Shown piece after piece: positions 11,688 through 21,381 of a DNA stretch of 64,000 nucleotides (the stretch's first letter is position 1; every line of letters begins with the position of its first letter). The notes beneath the pieces were generated by a model. It was not told the origin of the DNA. It worked only from the letters and a program-made list of their open reading frames with translations, and ran no database searches. Source of the stretch: Aphanomyces cochlioides (Eukaryota; Oomycota; Saprolegniomycetes; Saprolegniales; Verrucalvaceae); contig JAHQRK010000013.1 of the NCBI GenBank assembly GCA_019828595.1, forward strand, positions 1,953,501 to 2,017,500, given 5' to 3'. Position numbers and translations under genes: made by a program.

Positions 11688-13768
11688 TTATCCCTTCGAG
11701 GACGACGGGTGCAAATTTGCACCAGATACACTGTTTGGGTTACAATTTGAATCCTAACTTTGCAACGACGACGACTCATGGAAATATAAAACGTCGATGA
11801 AGATCCCAGTAGTTTCAGCTTCAGTTTCACATAAATAGAACCTTAACATAGAACACTAAGGTGCCCATTTGGCCATTTGAAGATGTCTGTGATGTCGGGA
11901 CCATACGCTGCACCCATGCATGAAAGTGATACAATCGAAGTCGAAGTAGTTGATGTTACGACCACTCTGCACCGCATGGCAATGGATGGCTTTATCCTGA
12001 ATGATGAAGACTCCAGTGATGATAGCGACGAGAATGATGAAATACTCATTGACAATGAACAGGGATACATCCCCTTTGATAGTCAATTCAACAATCACGC
12101 TGAATCAGCTATATTACCCTTAAATTTGCGCCTCCAATTTATCCAACCGATTTCAATTTTCAGCCTTTTATTTACTTGTGACGATTTTGAATCTATTGCG
12201 ACGAATACAAACAAGTATGCAGTACTCAACTGTGCAATCTCGTGGAATCATGTGACTACGAAGGAGTTGAAAGTGTGGCTTGCAATTGTGATATTCATGG
12301 GAGTCCACCAAATTGCTACACCAGCAGAGTGTTGGAGACAAGATCCAAAGTCACCACGTTATCCATTTTGCAGCTACATGACAAGAGATAGGTTTAAGCA
12401 ACTTCGTCGATACATACACATATCCGATCCACAAGTGGCTTCACAAAACTGGTATTCAAAGCTCGATCCACTTGTTTCAAATGTCAAGTCAAAATTCAAC
12501 CAATATTACCTGCCACCGACCAATGTAAGTGTAGATGAAATGATGATTAGATTTAGTGGTAGGAGTGCATACACTGTCCGCATGAAAAACAAACCTATCT
12601 CGGAAGGATACAAGGTCATTGCATTGTGTGGACGTGGCTATTGCTATGCATTTGAACTGATATCCCGAGTTGAACAATCTAGCGTGGCTGCAAATCCTCA
12701 CATCAGTGACACTGGAAATATTGTGATACACTTGGTCAAGCAATTGCCATTCACGCAAAGGAAATTTAGCGTCTACATGGACAATTACTATTCCAGCATA
12801 CCATTATTTCAATTACTACGAAGAATTGGAGTTGGAGCATGTGGCACAGTCAGATCTAATTCCCGTCACTATCCACAGGACATGAAATTTAGGGGTCAAC
12901 GAAATGCCCAGTTTGATTGGAACACTCTTAAAAGCAAGCCTATCAATGGTGTACTTGTAGTTTTTTGGATGGATAATGGACCCGTGCAAATGCTCTCAAC
13001 AATTCATCATGTCAACAGTGATCAATGGTTCATAAATCGTACAAGACGACGCCCTCGTGTGACTTCAACAAATGCTAACACTGTCCGTCGAGTGTTTGGA
13101 GATGACCACACAAAAGAATTAAATATTCCCAAGGTTATTGACGACTACAACTACAATATGAATGGTGTGGACATATGCGATCAACTTCGTAGCTATTATT
13201 CATTGCAGCTTATTTCCAATCGCACGTGGCTTCCCATATTTTTCTGGCTGATGGACACAGTTGTGATCAATGCTTATCAAATATTTAAATTGCAAAGCCC
13301 GAGTAGCAATTTATCGCACAAAGATTTTCGTCTACAACTCGCCTGGCAACTCATTTTCGAGGGTACGACAGATCAAACAACGAGAAAACGCCGCAGGGAG
13401 CATGCTGCCAATCTTGATAGAACAGAAACTCCAATGAAAGCAACCTACTTGACCAAACACATGGTTGAATTACCAATGTGTCGTCTGCATCCTGCTGGTC
13501 ACTTACCTGTCTTCACGGCAACTCGGCTCCGTTGCTTTTACTGTCGGTTTAAGTTGAAAAGATCGCCGAGCAGCAAGCAAGCACCACAAACAGACGTTGA
13601 ATGTGGCTTCTGCCATGTGCCTTTGTGTATGTCGAAGAAGCGAAATTGTTTCTTCGATTTCCACCAAGTTCAATAAACATATGAATCATGACAATCTCTT
13701 TTGTACTTTGATTTTGTATTGAAATGTGATGCAAATTTGCACCGAATCATCCGTCCACGAAGGGATAA
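11688..13768 (+). mobile_element. piggyBac-like transposon with TTAT/ATAA ends
   Basis: The ends are 17-bp imperfect inverted repeats: TTATCCCTTCGAGGACG at 11688-11704 and its near reverse complement at 13752-13768 (one mismatch). Just inside each end is GCAAATTTGCACC; on the left this extends to the perfect palindrome GGTGCAAATTTGCACC. piggyBac elements normally start with CCC after a TTAA duplication. Here the outer four bases are TTAT on the left and ATAA on the right. The element holds one intact transposase gene and sits in Helitron C. Confidence 0.8.
11883..13676 (+). CDS. piggyBac transposase (PGBD-like), intact
   Basis: This single-exon 597-residue protein is a DDE transposase that excises piggyBac elements precisely. 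The N-terminus is acidic (DDSDENDE). The core has WRQDPKSPRYPF, VSVDEMMIRFSGRS (first Asp), FSVYMDNYYSSIPLF (second Asp), VVFWMDNGPVQMLS (third Asp) and NMNGVDICDQLRSYYS. The C-terminus is a Cys-rich zinc-binding domain (CRLHPAGH, CFYCRFK, CGFCHVPLC, CFFDFH), needed in the family to bind the inverted repeats. There is no frameshift or stop, in contrast to nearly every other transposase here, so activity is possible. ATG at 11883 follows an in-frame TTG at 11877 and was preferred as a normal eukaryotic start. Confidence 0.9.
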   Translation: MSVMSGPYAAPMHESDTIEVEVVDVTTTLHRMAMDGFILNDEDSSDDSDENDEILIDNEQGYIPFDSQFNNHAESAILPLNLRLQFIQPISIFSLLFTCDDFESIATNTNKYAVLNCAISWNHVTTKELKVWLAIVIFMGVHQIATPAECWRQDPKSPRYPFCSYMTRDRFKQLRRYIHISDPQVASQNWYSKLDPLVSNVKSKFNQYYLPPTNVSVDEMMIRFSGRSAYTVRMKNKPISEGYKVIALCGRGYCYAFELISRVEQSSVAANPHISDTGNIVIHLVKQLPFTQRKFSVYMDNYYSSIPLFQLLRRIGVGACGTVRSNSRHYPQDMKFRGQRNAQFDWNTLKSKPINGVLVVFWMDNGPVQMLSTIHHVNSDQWFINRTRRRPRVTSTNANTVRRVFGDDHTKELNIPKVIDDYNYNMNGVDICDQLRSYYSLQLISNRTWLPIFFWLMDTVVINAYQIFKLQSPSSNLSHKDFRLQLAWQLIFEGTTDQTTRKRRREHAANLDRTETPMKATYLTKHMVELPMCRLHPAGHLPVFTATRLRCFYCRFKLKRSPSSKQAPQTDVECGFCHVPLCMSKKRNCFFDFHQVQ

Positions 13769-15179
13769 AGTTGCTAAAAGCTCTTTGACCTCATTTTACT
13801 ATCTATGGCAGTGTAGTTCGTAGGGCCTCGAAGTGAGGCACTTTGAAGAGGGCTTGTACACATCATCACTCGAGAGTCAAAGCAACTTAAGTGTTTTACT
13901 TAGCTTTTAATGCCTTCAATACATGCGTTTTATTGTTCCCACGATTGTCCCACAATTTCCGTCTAAGAGTCAATTTGCAGTCAGAGCAAGTGGCAAAGAG
14001 ACTCGTTTCGATTCTCTCTGTCGTGTCATGAATCACTCTGACCTCTTAATGATTCACTTTGATACACGGTTCTCCTCTGAATGAGATTGTCGCTCTGTTT
14101 TCAAGTGGAGAGAGAGGGTTGACATGACGACCATACAGTTTTAGCTGACATTACATCAGGTGTTGTAAATTTTATGTCGTTCATGCATGTCACCTCTCCT
14201 GGTAGTCCAACAGTTGTGGGTTTGTGGGTGTGGGGCTTGTACTCATGAAATTCACTTTATTGTCCAATCAACAGACTTTTCTGGACTCTCGCGAGAGCTC
14301 CCATTTTATTTAATTATTTTATTACGATAAGTACATACAATTATCAAGTGTAGTGAGGAGAGTGGTATACTTGAAAAAGGCAATTTTTGAATGTAGAACC
14401 ACCAAAACAGGAAAAGGAGGGCTGTTTTGTCCAGTGGATGGTGGTAGAGCGCACAGACATTTTGAGTGTGCACAGACACACAGACTTTCTTTCGCGTTTA
14501 CATAGTAGTAGACTAGTGCTTTTGACCCGGCTTCGCCCGGGGGGCAAGGTGAGTTGACGTGGCATGGTTATTGATTTGCCATATGTCAGCTGGTTTCGCT
14601 AAGAGCCTGAAGCGCTAACTTAAGCATTCGTCCAAGATGCTATTAAGCGTAGAAGAACACTAACCATTTTGGCTATCTAAGCCTAATCTTACCGTAGATT
14701 CGCCGCATTATGGCATGTTCTTATGCCTTAGATAGAGTTCGACTAAGCCTGAACTGGTAGTAACTACAGCGCATTGTAGCCCCAACTACCGCAAAGCAAA
14801 CCTTTACAGTCACGTTCATTCATTTAATCACAATGCTTCGTTGAACTTTTACCATTATGAAGTAACTTTTCATAAGCGTATAGCGCAGACTTCAAGCGAT
14901 CATCGATGATTTTATTAAGCTTAGATGAATACTGACAAAATCGGCTGTCTAAACTTCATCGGGCCTTGGATCAACCGCATGCTAGCATGTTTGTTAGTCA
15001 AATGTAGAATTCAACTCTACCTAAAGGAGGAACTACTTAAGCACATTGCAGCCCTAACTATATGTACATCAAACTACAATCTGAGTAGTCGTTTTCTCGT
15101 TATTTATTACGATGAGTTCATACAATTATCAAGTGTAGTGAGGAGAGTGGTATAATTGAAAAGGCATTTTTTGAGTGTA

Positions 15180-18100
15180 CAGTGCACGCCATCTGTAGCC
15201 TGTAATCATGGTCCTGATAGGATCGATGTTGGACATCATTCGATCTATTGCTCTCCGACACATCTATTGCTCTCCGACACAGACACATCGAGCTCTGGGC
15301 AGTATGATCTTATCAAGACGTGTGCGAGTGGCAACTAAGCCTTATTGATCAACGACATGTTGATGCGGCGGTGAGATCGCTGTTTCTTGACGGCCCACTC
15401 GGCTTGCTCGTTTGACAGGCCATTGCGTTAAGCGTCCATGTATCGCCAGCACTTCCTGGCGTAGCGACGAATAGACGCCAACGTGGCATGCTCCATCGCA
15501 GCTTCAACCGTCGGGAGCAACTTCGCAAACGAGTAGTCACAATTCTCCCGGCATTAGTATTTGAGGGCACCCCAGTACATCTCGATAAAGTTCAACTCGC
15601 AGTGGAACTTGGGCAAGAACAGAGCGACGTGTCCAGTGGCTTCAATGGTCTCTTCAACACGGGACTTCTGCGACTTGAAATCAGGTTGCGATGCGAGGAG
15701 TTCCTTGGCTGTATTGAGTTTGAGACTGCTGTTCCATAGACCGCGCTCCTCGCGCACTATCTTAATTCCCTTGGGCGTTTCGTTGGGGGTCATCACCATC
15801 GGCTGCGTGATACGAACGCCATCCTTCTCATACCAGCCATCACGAAGCTTGGGTTGCTTGCCGCCTGGATGGAGATTCATGTTCGACGTGCTCAGTGCAT
15901 CAACAGCAAATGCACCGTGGTTGATACTGTTGTCAAAAAGAAAGACGCCAACGCATCCCGGATGTAACGCTTCTACCACTGGCAGCAACTTTTGCTGGAT
16001 CTGAAGAAGGAGATGATCTGCAGTCCACCAACCTTCTTCGTTTTTGCCAGGCGTGAGCTTCTCCATCGTTGCAAGTTCGGCGCCGTCCAAAACGGCTTTC
16101 ATACGGTCATGACATTCGCACAAAAATTCGGAGATCATGATGCAACGACCCTTGCCCTTCTTGCGCAGCGGTGGGTGCTTTGGATGAATCCACATCGGCG
16201 AATCGCCGTCGTTTGAGTAGAATAGCGACTCGTCGTGTACGATCAAGACATGCTCCTTTTCGCCGTTCTTGAGCTCAGGTTTCGTCTCGTTGGTCATGGT
16301 CTCGCCGTCGTACTTGGTCATGAGTTGCTCGAGGTTAAAGATGCGCTCAAGGAAGACTTTTCGGTAGGCCTTGACGTCGTCTCGTTCATGGCCATCAATG
16401 TAGACGCCTTTCTTGGCATTCATGTACTTGTACCCGAGCATATTGAGGAACCTTTGGCACGAGCGACGGCTAATCGTTCTTGTCGGAAAAAGGTCGTTTT
16501 TCCAAGAAGCGCTTTAGAGAGACGACTCCAATTTGCCTGGGATTGAGCGTCTGGAGAAAGCAGCGACACTGCTCTTGTACGTCGTTCTCACAAAGCATTG
16601 GACGAATCTTTTGGTTGTGACCACGTACAACTGGCGGGAGGAACAGATTCTTGCGATAGAAGTCGGCCCAACGGCGAATATTCTGGCCATAGTTTCTTGC
16701 TGACTTCTCCAAAAAGATGTCATGCGCCACCCTTTCACTCGCCGCGATCATGAGCTCGCCAGTCAGTCTTGCACACAAGTACATATGCACCGCTAGGTAG
16801 CGTTTGAGGTCGTGCGCTGAGAGCGTCGGGTGTGACTTGCTGGACGTGATTGGTGCGACAACAATGTCGTGGAGAAATTCGATTGCACGATTTATGTCGT
16901 CTATTGGTTCAACTTCTGCGCGACTGCTTGTACTTTTCAAGAAAACGCGTATGTCTTGAGAATGTAAAAATTGGTCAATACATGCGCTTGCTCTGCGGAG
17001 AAACGTACGCTTTGCTGCCTCATCATTTTTCGTCTTGTTGCGCCACATTGTGGTTCGGGAGGAGCTGTCATAAAAGAAACGCTGGTGCTTCGCCGCTTCT
17101 TCCTTATACGAGATAAACCACTTGCTTGAGTCTGCCTGGTCGACTGGTCTTGTATCCATAAACAACTCGTCCTCTTCCGAGCTGTCATCCTCGGCAAGGT
17201 CCGCAGTGTGGGCCTCGGCCATACCGGGCTCCATGACGTCTTAGCACAGAGATTAGGAAGATACACGAGCTCTGCATCATACCTTGGTCCTGAAATGCGA
17301 GGTCGTCGTTCTTCGGCTTCTTACGCGGGGCTTTTCTCGCCCTCTCGAGTTGCAGCGCCCGCTTACTCTTGAACACCATTGCCGCACGATGAGAGAATGG
17401 CACTTCTGGGATAATAAAAATAAAATAAAATAATGATCAAATAATAAAAATATAAAACAAATTCTGTTTCAATTTTTGTTTCATACTACTCTGGTCCGGA
17501 ATAATTGTCCCATTGTTAAAACTACTGCATTATCTTGATATTAGTATACCGATGAAAATAGTTAAACTCTGATAATTGATTTAACTTGAACTTTGCATTT
17601 AGTTAAACAGTTAAGCAAATAAAACGCTACGTTAAACTACATTTTCCTAGTACGTTAAATGTATCCTTTTAGCGCCATGCCGCGCCATGGACTTCGCAAG
17701 GCGCAAGCAAAGTAGCGGGAAGTCACAGACGCTTATTGTTGGTGATATTCGAAAGATTATCATATTTGCTACGATATTACATGAGATTTCTTTTGAACGG
17801 TGACCCGGTAATGACGAATATCGTTATCATAAACATCCCTCTTGATATGATCCTTTTTCCATCGCGATGCATGGTAGTTGATCGCTTGCACACACATGCA
17901 TAGTCAGGACAAGGAGAGTACTATTCTTAAGTGGCTAATGTGAAAAGAAGCCCCAATACCGGCGTTTTGAACGACCAGCGGAGGATTAACTAGCCCAAGG
18001 ACCGACACGACATTTTCGTCGATTCGTATCTTGACAACCACTTTGAATCAAGGCCGCCAGAATACATCCAATCAAAGTTGAGATCAAGAGCTTTCATTTA

Positions 18101-18397
18101 AGCCAATCAAACAAGGAAATGGATGTTTTGTTGAATTTAACCGCCAATCCGAAAACAATGGGACAATTAATATGGACCAGAGTAGTATCGGCACCTGACC
18201 ACGGTGTTAAGTGCTCAACTTTGACTTGCATGCATTTCGTCAATTTTTCGAATTTTTCAAATCGGATTCTGTCAGTCGCTTGGACTTGGACAAATAATCG
18301 ATTTACAGGCTTATTTCATCGAAATTATGATATATAGAAGTTTGTATGTGGGGTTTTGGGCAGCCATTTTATTACAGGCTACAGATGGCGTGCACTG
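15180..18397 (-). mobile_element. IS630/mariner-like transposon, 27-bp inverted repeats, TA duplication
   Basis: Positions 15180-15206 (starting CAGTGCACGCCATCTG) are the exact reverse complement of 18371-18397. TA flanks both ends (15178-15179 and 18398-18399). Joining the flanks recreates the uninterrupted Helitron sequence GAGTGTAGAACC seen in copies A and C, which proves insertion into Helitron D and gives the exact target. A single transposase gene lies on the minus strand at 15335-17379. The stretch 17380-18370 has no coding signal and probably holds the promoter and subterminal sequence. Confidence 0.9.
15335..17379 (-). pseudogene. Large DDE transposase (IS630/mariner-related), one intron, broken
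   Basis: The protein starts MVFKSKRALQLERARK and has a 43-bp GT-AG intron at 17240-17282 that restores frame (FQDQ to DVMEPGMAE). The catalytic part has VLIVHDESLFYSNDGD, FLFDNSINHGAF and FHCELNFIEMYWG, matching the DE / DN..H / NxIExxW pattern of the IS630-Tc1-mariner group but with a longer gap before the Glu. I recall similar large transposases from fungi but cannot name the family. Breaks: a 1-nt frameshift near 16475 (SDKN to TISRRSCQRF), and in-frame stops at about 15552-15554 and 15424. After these the frame continues with conserved-looking sequence (IRRYARKCWRYMDA) to 15335. It is recently dead: few lesions and perfect inverted repeats. Confidence 0.8.
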
Positions 18398-19316
18398 TAG
18401 AACCCCCAAAACAGGAAGAGAAGGGTTATTTTGTCCAGTGGATGGTGGTAGAGCGGACGGACATTTTGAGTGTGCACAGACACACAGATTTTCTTTCCCT
18501 TTTATATAAGTAGTAGATATAAGTAGTAGATAGATAAGTAGTAGATATCACTGTGGGCACAGCTACAGTAGTGTATAAAGTGTTCTCAACCAAAATCATT
18601 GACGGCATTCGTCGCCAGCAGTCCCCCTCAAAATACTATTCCAAACCTATTCTTCACCGTGAGCTGATCAGACTATTCATTCCTTCACGACGAGGAGGCG
18701 AATGACTTACTCTCCATAGGATATTCAGGGATTATTCATTTCCAATGAGCTTGCTCTAGAGTAAGTTATTCGAGTAATTCAATCAAAACATGGAGTGTTT
18801 ATTATGCATTGAGCTTACGCCTGTTCCTTCTTGATGATCTCTTGCACATCGCATTGAGGAGGTTGACCCTTTGCTACTGACAATTTCCTCAATTACATGG
18901 CCACTGGCTTCCCTGGTATTCCCAGTAGCGCACAGTCCGACCAACATGTGCGACCAAGAAATGAACCACTCGTGGTTTCGACGCAACCACGTCGCTCACT
19001 ACATACTGCTTACACGACAAATGGCTGCATTCAGCGAGTTCACCAGCATCATCACTTCTCACACGCTTCATGCTTCTTGAGGCGCACTAGCAGCTCTGCG
19101 ACCCGACCGTGGGAATGCGCCCCGCCAACAATTGACGACGCATGCCGTCCAACCATGCATCCTCTGACGTGACAAACAAAACCTATTCTGGATTTCAGCC
19201 GCAAAACACATCGATAAGGCGAAATCGCCGACTCAAAGCCAACGCTCAACTAAGCTACCGCACAAGACAGTTCTACGGTTCGGGAAGTATTTCATTTTGG
19301 TGCACATGGTGCATGG

Positions 19317-19919
19317 ATGCAGCCCTTGGTAGAATCAGCCCCCCCCACAAAACCGTCCTATCAAAAAGCACGTCCTGTTCGAGAGGTCTTCCACTTTGGT
19401 GCACAAGTTGACGACCGTACACCACCAAAAAGTGAGCATCCTCTCATGCGACCATTATCCCAGGGGAATTTTTACTGCCCAAAATCAGCTGAAAAGGCTC
19501 AACTTGCATCGAAGCGCTCCAATGAGGCAATGATAACAGGGGTTCCCAGAATTGACCCGACGACTTTTGTCTGGCCTTTCTTCATTCGACACTGGGTAGT
19601 CATCCCACGCTGCAAGGCCTTCCCATTTATGGTCCGCCATTGGCGCCTTCTCAACGATTTTGCTTTGCCCGCGAAGCCAATCAAGACGTTTCCTCAAATG
19701 AAACATATCCCCCTCAAAGGATGTATATCCGCGAATGTTCAGAAGCCCATGACGTCCAAGTGCCCTCGCCGACCTTACACGAAGGACCCCTTCACGTACT
19801 CCTTTTCCGAATGTGATCGCCCCACAAAAGATTACGCCCCCGCGTTTTTGGCTAAATGCCGTCGCGTCCATTCTCGACGCCCACCCCCCAAATCCATTAT
19901 ATGGACGAACCGTCATTAG
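19317..19919 (+). other. Unexplained 200-residue ORF inside the hAT element
   Basis: An ATG-started open frame rich in Pro, Lys and Arg. I recognise no domain, and the opposite strand is open for 143 residues over the same stretch, so openness may be compositional. It lies between two partial copies of the transposase tail, in sequence with several C runs unlike its surroundings. It could be captured host sequence, degraded transposase or chance. I do not claim it is expressed. Confidence 0.2.
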
Positions 19920-20124
19920 TGCCCGAACTAATGGACGTTGAGCTGGGCCAGCATTTACACTGACTCTGCAGTGGACAGCCCCCCCCCCCCTTTCATATTG
20001 TATTATGTTACCTCCGCTAGGTTAGCCCTATTACGCGGCCTGTGGCTGCATTGCGCCCGCCGAGAGAGTGTAACTTAACTGCGTAATAACAAAAAAATCT
20101 TGCACATTGCATTGAGCATTCGGC

Positions 20125-20415
20125 TTACTCTTGTTCCTTCTCCATGATCTCTTGGACATCACATATGCCCCATAGCTCAGCGTTTTCTTTCAAAAGTATC
20201 TGCTGCTCGAAAGTCTGCGGAGAAATTCCACGATGACGGTCAGAGAGGACCCATTTGGTTAGGGAAAATAGACGTTCCCACATGTTGGACGTCGGACGTA
20301 TGAAGCGGCAGTCTAAGTACATACAGTGCATCAACCGCATGGGCCGATTTGAACCGCTTCTTGGCTCTCTTTGGTAAAGCTTAATTTTTGTTTTTGATTG
20401 GCTAAAATTGCTCAT
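20125..20415 (-). pseudogene. hAT transposase C-terminal dimerisation domain, fragment
   Basis: The 96-residue frame contains CRFIRPTSNMWERLFSLTK, then SDRHRGISPQTFEQQI and LWGICDVQEIM. This is the hAT C-terminal (Dimer_Tnp_hAT) pattern with the conserved S/T-N..ER segment and the trailing W. It closely resembles the tail of the second hAT copy at 36014-36322 (FIRPTSNVCERFFSSAK). The catalytic RNase-H-like part and the BED finger are missing, so it cannot catalyse transposition. Confidence 0.8.
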
Positions 20416-20633
20416 TCCTTAATAATGATTGGGTAAAAATATCGTAAATTATTCATCTTTAGCGAATTATCTATTTTGCATGAATTTGCTATTGCATTAT
20501 TCATTTGAAGTGGAAGAGTTGATGAAGAATTATTTTCTTTGTAAGAGCGTTTACTTTTATCTATTTTATTCATTGATGAAAAATATTTTTTTTGGAATTA
20601 TTATTTGAGGGGGTCTGGTCGCCAGCATGTCCG

Positions 20634-20828
20634 CTAGTTTCGTTGTGGGATAAGTGGAGCATCCTTTCGCCTTTCTTCATCGGTGCTACTGCCTAGGTTG
20701 TACAGCTTAGCCGACATAAAGGAAGCAACGGTTCCTTTGAGTTTGTGGTGGGGCAATCTCTTCATGGAAACGTGGCGTCCCTGATACCAAACCGAGCTGA
20801 AAAAACCTGGTACCATCCAAACTGCCAT
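20634..20828 (-). CDS. Small 64-residue protein, unknown
   Basis: It has a normal ATG start and TAG stop. The product is short and basic, with MVPGFFSSVWYQGRHVSMKR, then PHHKLKGTVASFMSAKLYNL, and ends in an acidic/charged tail. The GFFSSVWYQ segment is somewhat aromatic but too short for a transmembrane helix. I cannot name a family; it has the look of a small conserved eukaryotic protein, perhaps mitochondrial. The hAT insertion site lies only 8 bp past the stop codon, so coding is untouched but the native 3' end has been displaced by 2 kb. It is divergent from the START-like gene at 21382, with about 550 bp between the starts. Confidence 0.45.
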   Translation of the reverse strand: MAVWMVPGFFSSVWYQGRHVSMKRLPHHKLKGTVASFMSAKLYNLGSSTDEERRKDAPLIPQRN

Positions 20829-21381
20829 ATATTACACTTGCGAATTTTATAATTTGTAAAGAGTATTAAAGACAAAGGATAAGTATCTCTGCTTGTATGC
20901 GATCTTAGAATTAAACTCTATAAATATATAAAATAGACTACCCTTAAACATACAGTACATTAATTTGTAAAGGTACCTTTACAAATAGTGTGGTATGTTG
21001 GTGGCACTGCACCCAGCCTGAGACGGTCGTACAGTGCAAGTGTAGATTGCATTTCCAAGCGTGCCTCAAGCCAATGAAACATGCAGATCTAACGACAGGA
21101 TGTCATTCCGGCCTCCATCCACTTTCTCGCCTTGAGGGTTGCATGTCAAGCTTTCAAATTTTTGAAACCCCCCCCCGACATGCACCTTGCAATGTACTGT
21201 AGATGATGACGCCACTTGCCTCTCCATCTGAGAAATAAGTTGCGTCAGGTTTGACCCAAAGATCAAATGTGTACTTTTCTCAACACAAATGTGTATATTC
21301 TCCGGGACAAACGTGAGATTTTCTATGCACATCATTCGAATGTCCCATTTTCGAATTTGCAGCGCCATGCTCAAGCGATCC

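Larger units (their letters stand above)
6816..14512 (-). mobile_element. Helitron C, remnant of an autonomous copy with nested transposons
   Basis: The 3' terminus is CTAG at 6816-6819 with the hairpin; the 5' terminus is GA at 14511-14512, reading TCTACTACTATGTAAAC on the minus strand. It contains the only RepHel coding remnant of the array (9948-10319, minus). A complete pogo element (7143-8976) and a complete piggyBac element (11688-13768) inserted later. Removing both leaves about 3.8 kb of Helitron, so most of the RepHel gene is gone. At 8977-9947 I see only Helitron body without coding signal. The 5' 450 bp (from about 14080) are shared with copies A, B and D, including a GTTGACATGACGAC motif. 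Confidence 0.75.
14513..18517 (-). mobile_element. Helitron D, split by a nested transposon
   Basis: The 3' end is CTAG at 14513-14516 with the hairpin; it abuts the 5' end of Helitron C directly. The 5' end reads TCTACTACTTATATAAAAGG at 18517 on the minus strand. The motif AAGTAGTAGAT is repeated twice more up to about 18545, so the true 5' base is ambiguous. Without the 3.2-kb insert at 15180-18397 the element would be about 785 bp and resemble Helitron B. The internal 250-270 bp unit occurs near 14600-14850 and 14890-15090. No Helitron protein is encoded. Confidence 0.8.
18619..20617. mobile_element. hAT transposon with 8-bp target duplication
   Basis: The ends begin CAGTCCCCCTC on the left and CAGACCCCCTC (reverse complement) on the right, continuing as imperfect inverted repeats to about 30 bp. 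GTCGCCAG flanks the element exactly at 18611-18618 and 20618-20625, the 8-bp duplication diagnostic for hAT elements. Inside is only the C-terminal part of a hAT transposase (20125-20415, minus), plus a second partial copy of that C-terminal tail near 18805-18850. The 1.2 kb between them has C-rich runs and an unexplained 200-residue ORF. It is a non-autonomous copy. Confidence 0.88.

Noticed and set aside
3309..18517. The conserved TGACCCGGCTTCGCTCGGG blocks as a LINE tail or satellite
   Set aside because: Each is followed on the minus strand by CTAG at the correct distance, and a RepHel fragment lies in the same orientation, which fits Helitron 3' ends better.
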